Translations under genes and position numbers: made by a program
Notes under the pieces: generated by a model
Seen by the model: the letters and a program-made list of their open reading frames with translations, nothing else
Database searches by the model: none
What the model was told of the DNA's origin: nothing
Assembly: GCA_046328525.1 (NCBI GenBank)
Contig: JAXLWK010000014.1
Span: 5,652 to 69,651 of the forward strand
Length of the DNA: 64,000 nt
From: JBDHWG01 sp046328525
GTDB taxonomy: Bacteria > Chloroflexota > Anaerolineae > Epilineales > JAHCIE01
Direction of reading: 5' to 3'
In this document: in pieces, positions 16,304-25,025 of the stretch
Layout of the letters: every line of letters begins with the position of its first letter
How positions within the stretch are numbered: the stretch's first letter is position 1

Positions 16304-18430
16304 GTGCAGCGTTCCCGTCTTCCTCTGATCATCGGTCTTGCCATCATTCTCGGCGTGTGCGTGCTGTGCGCGGCTGCCGGCGCCGCCTGGTACAGCGTGC
16401 CGCGCGTCATGTCCGTCGTCCTCGGCCCATCCCCCACGGTAGGGGCGGGTTTGCAACCCGCCCTCGGGGCGGATCCAAAACCCACGGTAGGGGCGGGTTT
16501 CAAACCCGCCCCTACGGCCCCGGCCACTGAGACGCCGGAGCCGGCCCTCCTTGCTACCCCGGTCACACCGGCCGCCCCCGCTGCAGGCGCGGGGCCGAAG
16601 CCCACCGCCCCCCGCGTCGTTCCGACGCCCAGCCTGACCCCCGCCCCGGACATCGTCGCTCTATTGGAAAGCGCCCAGCTGCCGGCCCGCGACCTGTTCA
16701 CCCTGACGCAGCAGCTCAAGAAGGTGAAGGGGCCGATCCCCCGCGTCGTCCGCAAGACCGCCGAGCCGCACAAGGTCGGGGACAAAGCCCAGTTTTGGGT
16801 GAACGACCAGGACAACAACAAGTACTACCAGGTGACGGCGACGCTCCGCTACATCGCGCCCAACGTCTATATGTGGGTCGAGGACGGTGTGGACGCCAGC
16901 GACGACGGCATCAAGCGCTCGGCCGACATCTTCTCCAGCAAGATTTATCCCACCGACCGCAAGATTTTCGGCGAGGAGGCGTCGCCGGGGATTGACGGCG
17001 ACAAGCGCCTGGTCATCCTCAACGGCAAGCTGCCCGGCTCCCACGTCGGCGGCTACTTCTCCAGCGCCGACACCTACCCGACGGCGGTGAACCAGTACAG
17101 CAACCAGCATGAGATGTTCTACATCAACACCGCCGCCTTCCCCATCGGCTCCCAGGCCTACGAGGCGACGCTGGCGCACGAGTTCCAGCACATGATCCAC
17201 CAGAACCACAACGTGCGTCAGACGAGCTGGATCAACGAGGGCTTCTCGGAGCTGGCCGCCCAGCTCAACGGCTACGGCCCCTCGCAGCACACGCGCTCCT
17301 TCCTGGCGAACCCCAATCTCCAGCTCACCGCCTGGTCCGAGCCGCCCAACCAGTACGCCCACTACGGCGCGGGCTACCTGTTCGCCGCCTACCTCTACGA
17401 CCGCTTCGGCGCGGACTTCATCAAGGATGTGGTCGCCGACCAGAACGTCGGCATTGCCACCATCGAGGATGTGTTGAAGAAGCGCAACACCGGCGTCACC
17501 TTCGAGGCGGTGTTCCAGGACTGGCTCATCGCCAACTACCTGGACAACCCGAAGCTCGCCGACGGCCGCTACGGCTACCCCGACGTCCAGACGCGGCTGC
17601 CCAACGCCGCCGACCTGACGCGGGGCGACAGCCACGACGGCCAGGTGACGCAGTACGGCGCGGAGTACCTGCGCCTGACCGGGCCGCAGGCGCTGAACGT
17701 CCACTTCCAGGGGCAAACGGTCACGCCGCTCATCCCGACGGCAGCCCACAGCGGCGACACCATGATGTGGTCGAACCGCGGCGACAACGTCGCCACGAGC
17801 ATGTCCCGCGCCTTCGACCTGAGCGGCGTCAAGAACGCTACGCTCCAGTTCGCCACGTGGTACGACATCGAGGAGGACTGGGACTACGGCTACGTCGAGG
17901 TCTCGACCGACAACGGCCAGACGTGGGACCTGCTCAAAACGTCGCGCATGACAGATACGAATCCCAACGGCAACGCCTTCGGGCCGGGCCTGACGGGGCA
18001 GAGCGGCGAGAAGGACAACCCGCAGTGGGTCGAGGAAACCGCCGACCTGACGCCCTACGCCGGCAAGAAGATCCTCATCCGCTTCCAGCAGATCAACGAC
18101 GACGCCGTCAACCTCAACGGCTTCGCCGTGGACGACATCCGCATCCCGGAGCTGAAGTACAGCGAGGACTTCGAGAAGGGCGACGGTGGGTGGAAGACCG
18201 AGGGCTGGGTGCGCACCAACGGCGTCGTGCCGCAGCGCTACCTGGTGCAGCTCATCGAGAAGCGCGGCGACACCCCCACCGTGCGGGCGATCCCCGTCGG
18301 GCCGGACGGCCGCGCCGACTTCACGATTGACGGCATGGGCACCGACTTTACCGAGGCCATCCTCGTCGTCGCCGGCGCCGCCCCCGTCACCACCCAGACG
18401 ACCGGCTACAGCGTCCGCGTAGACCCGTGA
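16304..18430 (+). CDS. Secreted zinc metalloprotease, HEFQH...NEGFSE type
   Basis: A 708-residue exported protease beginning with GTG. A signal anchor (8-30) precedes a Pro-rich linker (40-115), a peptidase domain with HEFQHMIH (zinc ligands H292 and H296, catalytic E293) and downstream WINEGFSELA with the likely third ligand, as in M30/hyicolysin-like and immune inhibitor A-like enzymes. The C-terminal half (about 490-640; WYDIEEDWDYGYVEVSTD, FAVDDIRIPE) looks like a MAM/jelly-roll domain. Residues 46-55 and 62-71 (VGAGFKPAPT) are translations of interspersed palindromes at 16439-16464 and 16487-16515. It follows the PDZ genes with a 15-base gap. Confidence 0.86.
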   Translation: MQRSRLPLIIGLAIILGVCVLCAAAGAAWYSVPRVMSVVLGPSPTVGAGLQPALGADPKPTVGAGFKPAPTAPATETPEPALLATPVTPAAPAAGAGPKPTAPRVVPTPSLTPAPDIVALLESAQLPARDLFTLTQQLKKVKGPIPRVVRKTAEPHKVGDKAQFWVNDQDNNKYYQVTATLRYIAPNVYMWVEDGVDASDDGIKRSADIFSSKIYPTDRKIFGEEASPGIDGDKRLVILNGKLPGSHVGGYFSSADTYPTAVNQYSNQHEMFYINTAAFPIGSQAYEATLAHEFQHMIHQNHNVRQTSWINEGFSELAAQLNGYGPSQHTRSFLANPNLQLTAWSEPPNQYAHYGAGYLFAAYLYDRFGADFIKDVVADQNVGIATIEDVLKKRNTGVTFEAVFQDWLIANYLDNPKLADGRYGYPDVQTRLPNAADLTRGDSHDGQVTQYGAEYLRLTGPQALNVHFQGQTVTPLIPTAAHSGDTMMWSNRGDNVATSMSRAFDLSGVKNATLQFATWYDIEEDWDYGYVEVSTDNGQTWDLLKTSRMTDTNPNGNAFGPGLTGQSGEKDNPQWVEETADLTPYAGKKILIRFQQINDDAVNLNGFAVDDIRIPELKYSEDFEKGDGGWKTEGWVRTNGVVPQRYLVQLIEKRGDTPTVRAIPVGPDGRADFTIDGMGTDFTEAILVVAGAAPVTTQTTGYSVRVDP
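16439..16464. repeat. GTAGGGGCGGGTTT palindrome, degraded copy inside a CDS
   Basis: GTAGGGGCGGGTTT is followed by GCAACCCGCCCT, so the right arm has begun to decay. It is read in frame as VGAGLQPA in the metalloprotease linker. Confidence 0.8.
16487..16515. repeat. GTAGGGGCGGGTTT palindrome, perfect copy inside a CDS
   Basis: Two perfect 14-base arms flank a single C. The repeat is in frame with the metalloprotease gene and encodes VGAGFKPAPT (residues 62-71). Confidence 0.9.
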
Positions 18431-18442
18431 GATCGCGGTGGA

Positions 18443-18471
18443 GTAGGGGCAGGTTTGAAACCTGCCCCTAC
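18443..18471. repeat. GTAGGGGCAGGTTT palindrome, intergenic
   Basis: Two perfect 14-base arms surround one G, 13 bases after the metalloprotease stop. With an A for G change it matches the copy at 46246-46274. Confidence 0.88.
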
Positions 18472-18505
18472 CACGATCCGCCAGCCAAATGTCAAGGAGG
18501 ACATG

Positions 18506-20149
18506 ATGCTCGGGCAGATGATGGATTACCCGCTCACCCTGACGCCCCTGCTCGACCGGGCGCGCCGCCTCTTCCCCAACAAGGTCGTGTCCACGAAAGT
18601 CCCCGGCGGCATGGAGCGCTTCACCTACGCCCAGATCGCCGAGCGCGCCGCCCGCCTCGCCAGCGCCCTGGAGCGCATGGGCATCCGGCGCGGCGAGCGC
18701 GTGGCGACGTTCGCCTGGAACAACACCCGCCACCTGGAGCTGTACTTCGCCGTGCCGTGCATGGGCGCCGTCCTCCACCCCCTCAACATCCGCCTCGCCG
18801 CCGACCAGGTCGCGTTCATCGCGCAACACGCCGCCGACCAGGTCATCTTCGTGGACCCGACGCTTCTGCCCCTGGTCGAGAAGTTCGCCCCGGCGCTCAA
18901 GAACGTTCGCTTCTACGTCATCATGGGCGACAAAGTGCCGGAAGGCACGACCCTCAGCCCCGTCTACGCCTACGAAGACCTGGTGGCGAGCGGCGACCCC
19001 GGCTTCGCGTGGCCGCAGCTCCAGGAGGGGGAAGCCGCCGCGATGTGCTACACCTCCGGCACGACCGGCGCCCCGCGCGGCGTCGTCTACTCCCACCGCG
19101 CCATCTTCCTGCACGCCATGGGCCTCGGCATGGCCGACAACTTCGGCATCACCGAGCGCGACGTGTTCATGCCCGTCGTCCCGATGTTCCACGTCCTCGC
19201 CTGGGGCACGCCCTTCGTCGCCACGATGCTCGGCGCGACTGTCGTCTTCCCCGGCCAGTTCCTGACCCCGCCCGACCTGGCCGACCTCATCGAGACGGAG
19301 AAGGTCACGCTGGCCGCCGGCGTCCCGACGCTGTGGATCGGCGTGGGCCAGGTCATGGACAGGGAGCCGCGCGACCTGAGCAGCCTGCGCGCCATCATCG
19401 CCGGCGGCGCGCCCGTGCCGAAGTCCCTCATCGAGAACTACGAGAAGAAGTACGGCGTCACGATGGTGCAGGGCTGGGGGATGACCGAGATGTCCCCAGT
19501 CGGCGCGATGAGCCACCTCAAGAGCTACCAGCTCGACCTGCCGCTGGAGCAGCGCATCGCCTTGCGCGCCAAGACCGGCCGCCCGGTGCCCGGCGTCGAG
19601 GTGCGCGTCGTGGACGAGGAGGGCGTCGAGCTGCCGTGGGACGGCGAGTCGGTCGGCGAGCTTCAGGTGCGCGGGCCGTGGATCATCGGCAGCTACTACA
19701 ACGACGAGCAATCGGCCGAAGCCTTCCAGGACGGCTGGTTCCGCACCGGCGACGTGGTCAACATTGATGCCGAGGGGTTCATCCAGATCGTGGACCGCAT
19801 CCGCGACCTGGTCAAGAGTGGCGGCGAGTGGATCTCCAGCGTCGAGCTTGAGAACGCGATCATGGCGCATCCGAAGGTGCTGGAGGCCAGCGTCATCGCC
19901 ATCCCGAACCCGAAGTGGCAGGAGCGGCCGCTGGCGTGCGTCGTACCCAAGCCAGAGTACAGGGATAGCCTGACGAAGGACGAGCTATACGCCTATCTCA
20001 CGCCGCTGTTCCCGAAGTGGTCGCTGCCCGACGACATCGTGTTCATCGAGGCGGTGCCGAAGACGAGCGTCGGCAAGTTCGACAAGAAGGTGCTGCGCGC
20101 CCAGTTCGGCGACTATCACACACCCGAAGAGGCGGCGACCGAGCCGTAA
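18506..20149 (+). CDS. Fatty-acyl-CoA synthetase (AMP-dependent ligase)
   Basis: A 547-residue adenylate-forming enzyme that activates a fatty or similar carboxylic acid to its CoA thioester. Motifs are YTSGTTGAPRGVVYSH (ATP/AMP loop), QGWGMTEMSPVG, GWFRTGDVVNIDAEGF and DRIRDLVKSGGEWIS, with the adenylation lysine in PKTSVGKFDKK. It resembles medium/long-chain FadD-type ligases of the AlkK group. AGGAGG ends five bases before the ATG at 18506; an ATG three bases earlier would be too close. Longer readings enter the palindrome at 18443-18471. No other fatty-acid gene adjoins it. Confidence 0.92.
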   Translation: MLGQMMDYPLTLTPLLDRARRLFPNKVVSTKVPGGMERFTYAQIAERAARLASALERMGIRRGERVATFAWNNTRHLELYFAVPCMGAVLHPLNIRLAADQVAFIAQHAADQVIFVDPTLLPLVEKFAPALKNVRFYVIMGDKVPEGTTLSPVYAYEDLVASGDPGFAWPQLQEGEAAAMCYTSGTTGAPRGVVYSHRAIFLHAMGLGMADNFGITERDVFMPVVPMFHVLAWGTPFVATMLGATVVFPGQFLTPPDLADLIETEKVTLAAGVPTLWIGVGQVMDREPRDLSSLRAIIAGGAPVPKSLIENYEKKYGVTMVQGWGMTEMSPVGAMSHLKSYQLDLPLEQRIALRAKTGRPVPGVEVRVVDEEGVELPWDGESVGELQVRGPWIIGSYYNDEQSAEAFQDGWFRTGDVVNIDAEGFIQIVDRIRDLVKSGGEWISSVELENAIMAHPKVLEASVIAIPNPKWQERPLACVVPKPEYRDSLTKDELYAYLTPLFPKWSLPDDIVFIEAVPKTSVGKFDKKVLRAQFGDYHTPEEAATEP

Positions 20150-20172
20150 TCATCGTAGAGACGCACCATACG

Positions 20173-20200
20173 GTAGAGACGCGCCATGGCGCGTCTCTAC
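20173..20200. repeat. 28-bp perfect palindrome (GTAGAGACGC family)
   Basis: GTAGAGACGCGCCA is followed by its exact complement. A truncated half copy lies just before it at 20155-20167. The element lies between the ligase and the BTAD regulator. Confidence 0.88.
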
Positions 20201-20263
20201 CAGCCGTTGGCAAAATAGCCCAGGCTTATCTTCAGAGGGGGGAGAGGCGATCGAGGCGATCAC

Positions 20264-23200
20264 ATGACGTCCCCTGTGCTTCGTGTCACCCTGCTCGGCG
20301 GCTTCCGGGTTGACCATGCGGCCGGCCCGGTCGCCGCCCTGCACACCCCGCGCCTTCAAGCGCTCGTCGCCGCCCTCTGCCTCCACCCCGACCTGCCCCA
20401 ATCGCGCCAGCACCTCGCTTTCCAGCTCTGGCCCGACACCCCGGAGACCCACGCCCGCAACAACCTCCGCCAGCTCCTGTTCCAGCTTCGCCACGCGCTC
20501 CCCCACGCCGACGACTATCTCACGATTGACCCCGCCAGCATCACCTGGCGCGCCGACGGCCCGCAGGAGATTGACGTCCTCACCTTCAACGCGGCCCTGC
20601 GCGACGCGGACGCCGCCGAGCAGACCGGCGACGCCAAGGCCGCCCGCCGCGCCCTGGAGCAGGCGCTCGCCGTCTACCAGGGCGACCTGCTGCCCGCGTG
20701 CTACGACGACTGGATTGCGCCAGAGCGCGACAGGCTCCGCGAGCTTTGCCGCGCCGCCCATGCTCGCCTGGCGCGGCTGCTCGAACAGGAGCGGGAGTAC
20801 ACGGCAGGCATTCAGGTCGCCCAGGCCCTTGTCCGCCTCGACCCCCTGGATGAAACCGGCTACGTCTTGCTGATGCGCCTGCACGCCCTGGTGCGCGACC
20901 GCGCCGCCGTCCGCCGGGTCTATCTCGCCGCCGGCGCGACGTTCCGCGACGAGCTAGGGCTTGAGCCGGGCGAGGCGCTGCGTCAAGGCTTCGCGGCCGC
21001 GCGCGAGCTGCTCGCCGCCCCGCCCGCCCGCCTGGCCCGCGAGACGCCCCCCGAAGCGCCGCCCACGCTCGTGGGGCGCGAGGCCGAGTGGCGGCGGCTG
21101 CTGGCGGCCTGGCGCGATGTGGACGCCCCCGCTCAGGTGGCGCTCATCGAGGGCGAAGCCGGCATCGGCAAGTCGCGTCTCGCCGAGGAGCTGTTCACCT
21201 GGGCGCAGCGCCAGGGGGCCAGCGCCGCCTATACCCGCTCCTACGCGGCGGAGGGCCGCCTGTCCCTCGCGCCGATCAGCGGCTGGCTGCGCGGCGCGGC
21301 CCTGCGGCCGCATCTTGCGACCCTCGGCGACGTGTGGCTCACCGAGGTCAGCCGCCTGCTGCCGGAGCTGCTGAGCGAAACGCCGACGCTGTCGCGCCCC
21401 GAGCCAATCGCCGAGTACGGCCAGCGCCAGCGTTTCTTCGAGGCCCTGGCCCGCGCCGTTCTGGCCGCACCGCGTCCGCTGCTGCTCTGGATAGATGACT
21501 TGCAGTGGTGCGACTCCGAGACGCTGGAGTGGCTGCACTTCCTGCTGCGGTTCGAGCCGCGGGGCGGGCTGCTCATCGTCGGCACGGCGCGCAGCGAAGA
21601 GGCGCTGTCCCCCGCGCCCCTGGCGGCGCTGACGCAGCAGCTCCGCAGCGAGGGCCGGCTCCTGTCCATCGAGCTACGTCCGCTAGACGCCGCCGAGACG
21701 GCGCACCTGGCCGCCCAAGTTGAGGGGCGCGCGCTCGACGAGGCGGCGGCGCTGCGCCTGTTCCGCGAGACCGAGGGCAACCCGTTGTTCGTCGTCGAGA
21801 CGATGCGCGCCGGCATGGGCAGCGCGTTCGTGGGCGAAGGGCCGGCGCGGATGAGCGCCGACGGCAGCTATGCCCTCCCGCCGCGCGCCTACGGCGTCAT
21901 CGCGCGCCGCCTCGCCCAGCTCTCGCCGGCGGCGCGTCACGTCGCAGAACGCGCCGCCGTGATTGGGCGCGAGTTCACCCTCGACGCGCTCCTCCACGCC
22001 GGCGATGAGGACGAAGCAGCGGTTGTGCAGGCCCTCGACGAGCTGTGGCACAGGCGCATCGTCCGCGAGCAAGGCCCCAACCTGTTCGACTTCACCCACG
22101 ACAAGCTGCGGGAGGTCGCCTACGCCGAGATGGGCGCGCCGCAACGCCGCGTCCTGCACCGCCGCGTGGCGCAGGCGCTGGAAGCGCTCAACGCCGAGGG
22201 TCTCGACGCGGTGAGCGCCCAGATCGCGGCGCAGTACGAGCAGGGCGGCGCATTGGAGCAGGCGATCCCCTACTACCAGCGCGCCGCCGCCGTGGCCGCC
22301 GCCGTCTACGCCAACGCTGACGCTATCGCGCTCCTCAACCGTGGGCTGGCGCTCCTGGCGCAGATGCCGCCGGGCGCGCGGCGCGACGCGCGGGAGCTGG
22401 CCCTGCTGCTGGCGCTGGCGCCCCTCTACCGCGTCACGAAGGGCTGGACATCGTCGGAGACCGAGCGCGTTGTCAGCCGCAGCCTGGTGCTCAGCGAGAA
22501 GGTCGGCACGGTGTACCAACGGGCGCAAGCCCTGTATAGCGCCCACAGTTTCTACGTGGTGTCGGCGCAGCTGAACAAGGTCGAGAGCGAGTATCCTGAG
22601 ATGAACCGCCTTTTCCAGCAGGCGGGTGAGAAGTCCCCGCTCTTTGCCTTGATCATGTCTGCGGGGGCCAAACTCCACATCGGACGCCTGGTGGAAGCGA
22701 GAACGCTGTTCGAGCGCATGCTGGCTGTGCGGGATGACGAACAAGTTCGCAACGTGCAGATGTCCCACGGCGTGAACTACCTTGCCCAGGGGTACGCCTG
22801 GAATGCCCACGGCCTGTGGTGCCTCGGCTACCCCCAGGCCGCGTACCAGAGCGCAACCCTGGCGATGGAGGTCGCCCGCCAGTTTGCCCAGCCCTTTAAC
22901 CAGGCCCTCACCGTCACCTACCTGGCGATGCTCCAGGAGTGGCTGGCCGACAAGGCGACGTTCCGCCACTACGCCGAGGAGGCCGTGGGGCTATCCCGCG
23001 AGTACGGCGCGCCCTACTATGCCGCCTGGGCCAGCATTCTCGCCGCCTTCGCCCGCGCCTGGCAGCAGCCCGACCATTCACATCTCGCCTTGTTGCAGGA
23101 CGCGATAGAGGCTCTGACCGCGACCGGCGCGCGCCTGCGCCTGCCCTACTATCTGTCGCTCCTGGTGCGCGCCCACCAGCGCGCCGGCGACCTGGATGGG

Positions 23201-23539
23201 GCGATGAGCGCGATCGAGCGGGCGTTCGGGGAGGCGCTCCGCAATAACGAGCGCTGGTGGGACGGCGAGTTGCACCGCCTGCGCGGCGAGTTGCTGCACG
23301 TCCAGGGCGCGGACGACGCCGACGTCGAGACCGCCCTGGGGCGCGCCCTGGAGATTACGCGCGGCCAGGGAGCGAAGTCGCTCGAGCTGCGCGCGGCGAC
23401 AAGCCTGGCGACCGTGTGGCTGGCCCAGGGCCGCGCCGACGACGCCCGACGGCTCCTGGTTCCCGTCTACGCCTGGTTCACCGAGGGCTTCGACACCCCC
23501 GATCTGCGCGCCGCCCAGGACCTCATCGCGCAACTCTGA
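20264..23539 (+). CDS. SARP-like BTAD / AAA ATPase / TPR transcriptional regulator
   Basis: A 1091-residue regulator of the AfsR-like class. An N-terminal winged-helix DNA-binding part (LRVTLLGGFRV, residues 6-16, to about 95) is followed by the bacterial transcriptional activation domain (about 100-240, alpha-helical repeats, DELGLEPGEALR). The ATPase domain has Walker A in EGEAGIGKSRLAEE (about residue 297) and Walker B LLLWIDDLQWCD (about 407). The C-terminal half is TPR-like. Such proteins activate nearby genes, often secondary metabolism, after ATP-dependent switching. Heptamer repeats between this gene and the next are plausible binding sites. Confidence 0.9.
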   Translation: MTSPVLRVTLLGGFRVDHAAGPVAALHTPRLQALVAALCLHPDLPQSRQHLAFQLWPDTPETHARNNLRQLLFQLRHALPHADDYLTIDPASITWRADGPQEIDVLTFNAALRDADAAEQTGDAKAARRALEQALAVYQGDLLPACYDDWIAPERDRLRELCRAAHARLARLLEQEREYTAGIQVAQALVRLDPLDETGYVLLMRLHALVRDRAAVRRVYLAAGATFRDELGLEPGEALRQGFAAARELLAAPPARLARETPPEAPPTLVGREAEWRRLLAAWRDVDAPAQVALIEGEAGIGKSRLAEELFTWAQRQGASAAYTRSYAAEGRLSLAPISGWLRGAALRPHLATLGDVWLTEVSRLLPELLSETPTLSRPEPIAEYGQRQRFFEALARAVLAAPRPLLLWIDDLQWCDSETLEWLHFLLRFEPRGGLLIVGTARSEEALSPAPLAALTQQLRSEGRLLSIELRPLDAAETAHLAAQVEGRALDEAAALRLFRETEGNPLFVVETMRAGMGSAFVGEGPARMSADGSYALPPRAYGVIARRLAQLSPAARHVAERAAVIGREFTLDALLHAGDEDEAAVVQALDELWHRRIVREQGPNLFDFTHDKLREVAYAEMGAPQRRVLHRRVAQALEALNAEGLDAVSAQIAAQYEQGGALEQAIPYYQRAAAVAAAVYANADAIALLNRGLALLAQMPPGARRDARELALLLALAPLYRVTKGWTSSETERVVSRSLVLSEKVGTVYQRAQALYSAHSFYVVSAQLNKVESEYPEMNRLFQQAGEKSPLFALIMSAGAKLHIGRLVEARTLFERMLAVRDDEQVRNVQMSHGVNYLAQGYAWNAHGLWCLGYPQAAYQSATLAMEVARQFAQPFNQALTVTYLAMLQEWLADKATFRHYAEEAVGLSREYGAPYYAAWASILAAFARAWQQPDHSHLALLQDAIEALTATGARLRLPYYLSLLVRAHQRAGDLDGAMSAIERAFGEALRNNERWWDGELHRLRGELLHVQGADDADVETALGRALEITRGQGAKSLELRAATSLATVWLAQGRADDARRLLVPVYAWFTEGFDTPDLRAAQDLIAQL

Positions 23540-23546
23540 CCACCGC

Positions 23547-23591
23547 CTAACGCTCCGGCTAACGCCTGCCTAACGGGCCACATGCTAAACT
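23547..23591 (+). promoter_or_regulatory. CTAACG direct repeats and extended -10, likely BTAD regulator target
   Basis: CTAACG occurs at 23547-23552, 23559-23564 and 23570-23575, that is at 12- and 11-base spacing, each preceded by C or G. A TGCTAAACT extended -10 lies at 23583-23591. Direct heptamers at 11-base pitch overlapping the -35 are the classic layout of SARP operators. Confidence 0.5.
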
Positions 23592-23624
23592 ACCTCCAAT
23601 CATCCACCTGATATGGAGGTTACG

Positions 23625-25025
23625 ATGGCAACGACAGTTTCTACGGTCTTGGACGAACAGGCGCTCGCGGGCCTTCGCGGGCAGGTACGCGGGCAGATCA
23701 TCCTGCCCGGTGATGCAGACTACGAGACGGCGCGCAAGCTCTACAACGGCATGATTGACAAGCGCCCGGCGATCATCGTGCGCGTGGCCGATGTCGCCGA
23801 CGTAATGAGCGCCGTCGCCTTCGCGCGCGACAACCACCTCGACCTGGCGATTCGCGGCGGCAGCCACAACGGCCCCGGCCTCGGCTCCGTGGACAACGGC
23901 CTGGTGGTGGACCTGTCGCACCTGCGCGACGTGCGCGTTGACCCGGCCGACAACACGGTGCGCGTCGGCGGTGGCTGCGTGTGGGCCGATGTGGACCACG
24001 CCACGCACCCCTTCGGCCTGGCCGTCCCATGCGGCTTCGTGTCCAGCACCGGCGTCGGCGGCCTCACTCTGGGCGGCGGCATCGGCTATCTCACGCGGCG
24101 CTACGGCCTGACCATTGATAACTTGCTCAGCGTGGACATGGTACTCGCCGATGGGCGCTTCGTCACGGCGAGCGCCGACGAAAACCCCGACCTGTTTTGG
24201 GCCGTGCGCGGTGGCGGCGGCAACTTCGGCGTCGTCACCTCGTTCCTGTTCCGCGGCCAGCCGGCGCACACCGTCTACGGCGGCCCCATGTTCTGGCCGC
24301 TGGACCAGGCCGAGAAGGTGCTCAAGTTCTGGCAAGACCTCATCATGAACGCGCCCGACGAGCACAACGGCTGGTTCGCGTTCGCAGCGGTGCCGCCGGT
24401 GGCCCCGTTCCCGGAGCAGTATCAGACGAAGACGATGGTCGCCGTGGTGTGGTGCTACAGCGGCCCGCTGGAGAACGGCGAGGCGGCGTTTAAGCCCATC
24501 CGCGAGGCGATCCCGCCGGCGATTGACTTCGTTGGCCCCATTCCGTTCCCGGTGTTGCAGGGCATGTTCGACGCCCTCTTCCCGGCCGGCTTGCAGTGGT
24601 ACTGGAAAGCCGACTTCTTCAACCACTACGACGACCAGATGATCGCCCTGCACGTCAAGTACGGCTCGCAACTCCCGACGATGTTCTCGACAATGCACAT
24701 CTACCCCATCAACGGCGCAGCCGGCCGCGTCGCCAGGGACGCGACGGCGTGGGACTACCGCGACGCCAACTTCTCCCAGGTCATCGTCGGCGTCAGCCCC
24801 GACCCGGCCGACAACGAGCGCATGACCGCCTGGGCCAGAGACTACTGGCTGGCGATGCACCCGTACTCGGCCGGCGGCGGCTATCTGAACATGATGATGG
24901 ACGAAGGGGAGGACCTGGTGAAGGATGCCTACCGGGCGAATCACGCGCGCCTGGCCCAGATCAAGGCGAAGTACGACCCAACGAACTTCTTCCACGTCAA
25001 CCAGAACATCAAGCCGGCCAGCTAG
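23625..25025 (+). CDS. FAD-binding oxidoreductase, berberine-bridge-enzyme-like
   Basis: A 466-residue flavoenzyme of the PCMH/BBE group that oxidises alcohols, sugars or secondary metabolites using oxygen or another acceptor. AIRGGSHNGPG carries H81, the usual 8-alpha-histidyl FAD attachment site, and GVGGLTLGGGIGYLTRRYG is the pyrophosphate loop. The C-terminal NFFHVNQNI is the BBE domain signature. The second covalent Cys of bicovalent members is not in its usual position, so a single covalent link is likely. The start is the ATG with GGAGG six bases upstream. It follows a SARP-like regulator and its putative boxes, so it is probably that regulator's target. Confidence 0.9.
   Translation: MATTVSTVLDEQALAGLRGQVRGQIILPGDADYETARKLYNGMIDKRPAIIVRVADVADVMSAVAFARDNHLDLAIRGGSHNGPGLGSVDNGLVVDLSHLRDVRVDPADNTVRVGGGCVWADVDHATHPFGLAVPCGFVSSTGVGGLTLGGGIGYLTRRYGLTIDNLLSVDMVLADGRFVTASADENPDLFWAVRGGGGNFGVVTSFLFRGQPAHTVYGGPMFWPLDQAEKVLKFWQDLIMNAPDEHNGWFAFAAVPPVAPFPEQYQTKTMVAVVWCYSGPLENGEAAFKPIREAIPPAIDFVGPIPFPVLQGMFDALFPAGLQWYWKADFFNHYDDQMIALHVKYGSQLPTMFSTMHIYPINGAAGRVARDATAWDYRDANFSQVIVGVSPDPADNERMTAWARDYWLAMHPYSAGGGYLNMMMDEGEDLVKDAYRANHARLAQIKAKYDPTNFFHVNQNIKPAS

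Noticed and set aside
16661..19870. Minus-strand open frame of over 1000 codons opposite the metalloprotease and acyl-CoA ligase
   Set aside because: Both opposite-strand genes have complete conserved motifs; the antisense product is His/Val/Arg-rich, motif-free and passes through intergenic palindromes.
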